Of a DNA stretch of 14,910 nucleotides, positions 14,466-14,910 are shown in pieces. The stretch comes from an uncultured Bacillaceae bacterium (lineage in GTDB: Bacteria; Bacillota; Bacilli; Bacillales; Caldibacillaceae): contig CALGAD010000012.1 of NCBI GenBank assembly GCA_937951955.1, forward strand, positions 1 through 14,910, read 5' to 3'. Made by a program: the position numbers and the translations under genes. Below the pieces are notes generated by a model. The model was not told where the DNA came from, searched no databases, and saw only the letters and a list, made by a program, of their open reading frames with translations. Numbering within the stretch: the first letter of the stretch is position 1; each line of letters starts with the position of its first letter.

Positions 14466-14891
14466 TTATACAACTCCCGCTAAAAAATGATCTATTTGTT
14501 GTTGAAACGCATGGGGTATGCGATATATTAATCGACCATCAGGATACGTTAATACATGTTCCGTCACACCTGTTGCCAATAGCGCCCGGCCATTTTTTCG
14601 ATATAATCGATATTCAAATTGTAAATACGCTTTTGTTGGCCGGTGGAGTGCTGTTTCAACAATAACAATGTCACCATACCGTGCAGATTCTTTGTATGTA
14701 CAATCGACCCGCACGACTGGAAGATACACCTTTTGTCCAAACTCATGAAAAACAATGCCCGCTTCCTTTGCCAGTTCGGTCCGCCCGATTTCTAGCCAAT
14801 TCAAGTAATGGGAATGATGAACAACCCCCATCGGATCACATTCCACATAACGAACCGGCACCTCTGTTTTCACCCATCTCAACGCATTCAT
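14466..14891 (-). CDS. 4HBT-fold acyl-CoA/acyl-ACP thioesterase (YbgC/FcbC-like)
   Basis: The 141-residue hot-dog thioesterase shows the 4-hydroxybenzoyl-CoA thioesterase motif: RYVECDPMGVVHHSHYLNW (14-32) with the catalytic-type Asp19, followed by EIGRTEL. Such enzymes hydrolyse acyl-CoA or acyl-ACP thioesters; members of this subfamily occur in aryl polyene clusters. It would release or edit chains on the cluster ACP. ATG 14889-14891 is preceded by AAGGAGG with only 3 bases between, short for a Bacillus start, so translation may be modest; a TTG three codons downstream would be 12 bases away. The gene is the first of the operon visible here. The next 19 bases to the window edge contain TGA triplets in two frames, including one overlapping the start as ATGA, so a further upstream gene is likely. 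Confidence 0.9.
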   Translation of the reverse strand: MNALRWVKTEVPVRYVECDPMGVVHHSHYLNWLEIGRTELAKEAGIVFHEFGQKVYLPVVRVDCTYKESARYGDIVIVETALHRPTKAYLQFEYRLYRKNGRALLATGVTEHVLTYPDGRLIYRIPHAFQQQIDHFLAGVV

Positions 14892-14910
14892 CTACCTCCT
14901 TCATTGGAAA

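Overview
The window looks like a low-to-moderate GC Gram-positive genome, most likely a Bacillaceae or related Bacillales member. The grounds are strong AGGAGG-type ribosome binding sites, AT-rich spacers, an FtsK-type coupling protein and relaxase of the Tn916/ICEBs1 family, and a Crp/Fnr protein of Bacillus type. No species can be fixed from the sequence.

Left part (1-2010, plus strand): a fragment of an integrative conjugative element (ICE). It holds the C-terminal end of the coupling protein, a GC-rich cluster of inverted repeats containing a recognisable Tn916/ICEBs1-type oriT, a relaxase/replication initiator gene broken by one frameshift and one nonsense codon, and two small membrane-protein genes. 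The conjugation genes expected further downstream are absent; the element stops and unrelated genes begin.

Middle (2010-3744): two inverted repeats in a short gap, a convergent Crp/Fnr-type regulator gene with a perfect palindrome near its predicted start of transcription, a dedicated holo-ACP synthase gene, and a 371-bp gap without a convincing gene.

Right part (3745-14891, minus strand): one tightly packed operon of nine genes, read from right to left: 4HBT-fold thioesterase, malonyl-CoA:ACP transacylase, ketoreductase, acyl carrier protein, FabZ-like dehydratase, a very large GNAT plus beta-sandwich protein, a GT-B-like glycosyltransferase, a GcvT-like folate-binding protein, and a fused ketosynthase/chain-length-factor-like protein. 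Stops, ribosome binding sites and starts overlap throughout. The upstream end of the operon may lie beyond the window.

Interpretation: thioesterase, MAT, KR, ACP, DH, KS-CLF and AcpS form a nearly self-contained type II polyketide/fatty-acid line with complete beta-carbon reduction and dehydration but no enoyl reductase. By analogy with aryl polyene and ishigamide-type highly reducing type II PKS systems, the expected product is a conjugated polyene acyl chain. The GNAT/beta-sandwich protein, GT-B protein and GcvT-like protein sit inside the operon and probably tailor the chain by acylation, glycosylation or one-carbon chemistry, giving a glycosylated or otherwise decorated polyene or glycolipid. 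The covalent KS-CLF fusion and this set of tailoring genes do not match any classical cluster I know, so this is the candidate undescribed system of the window.
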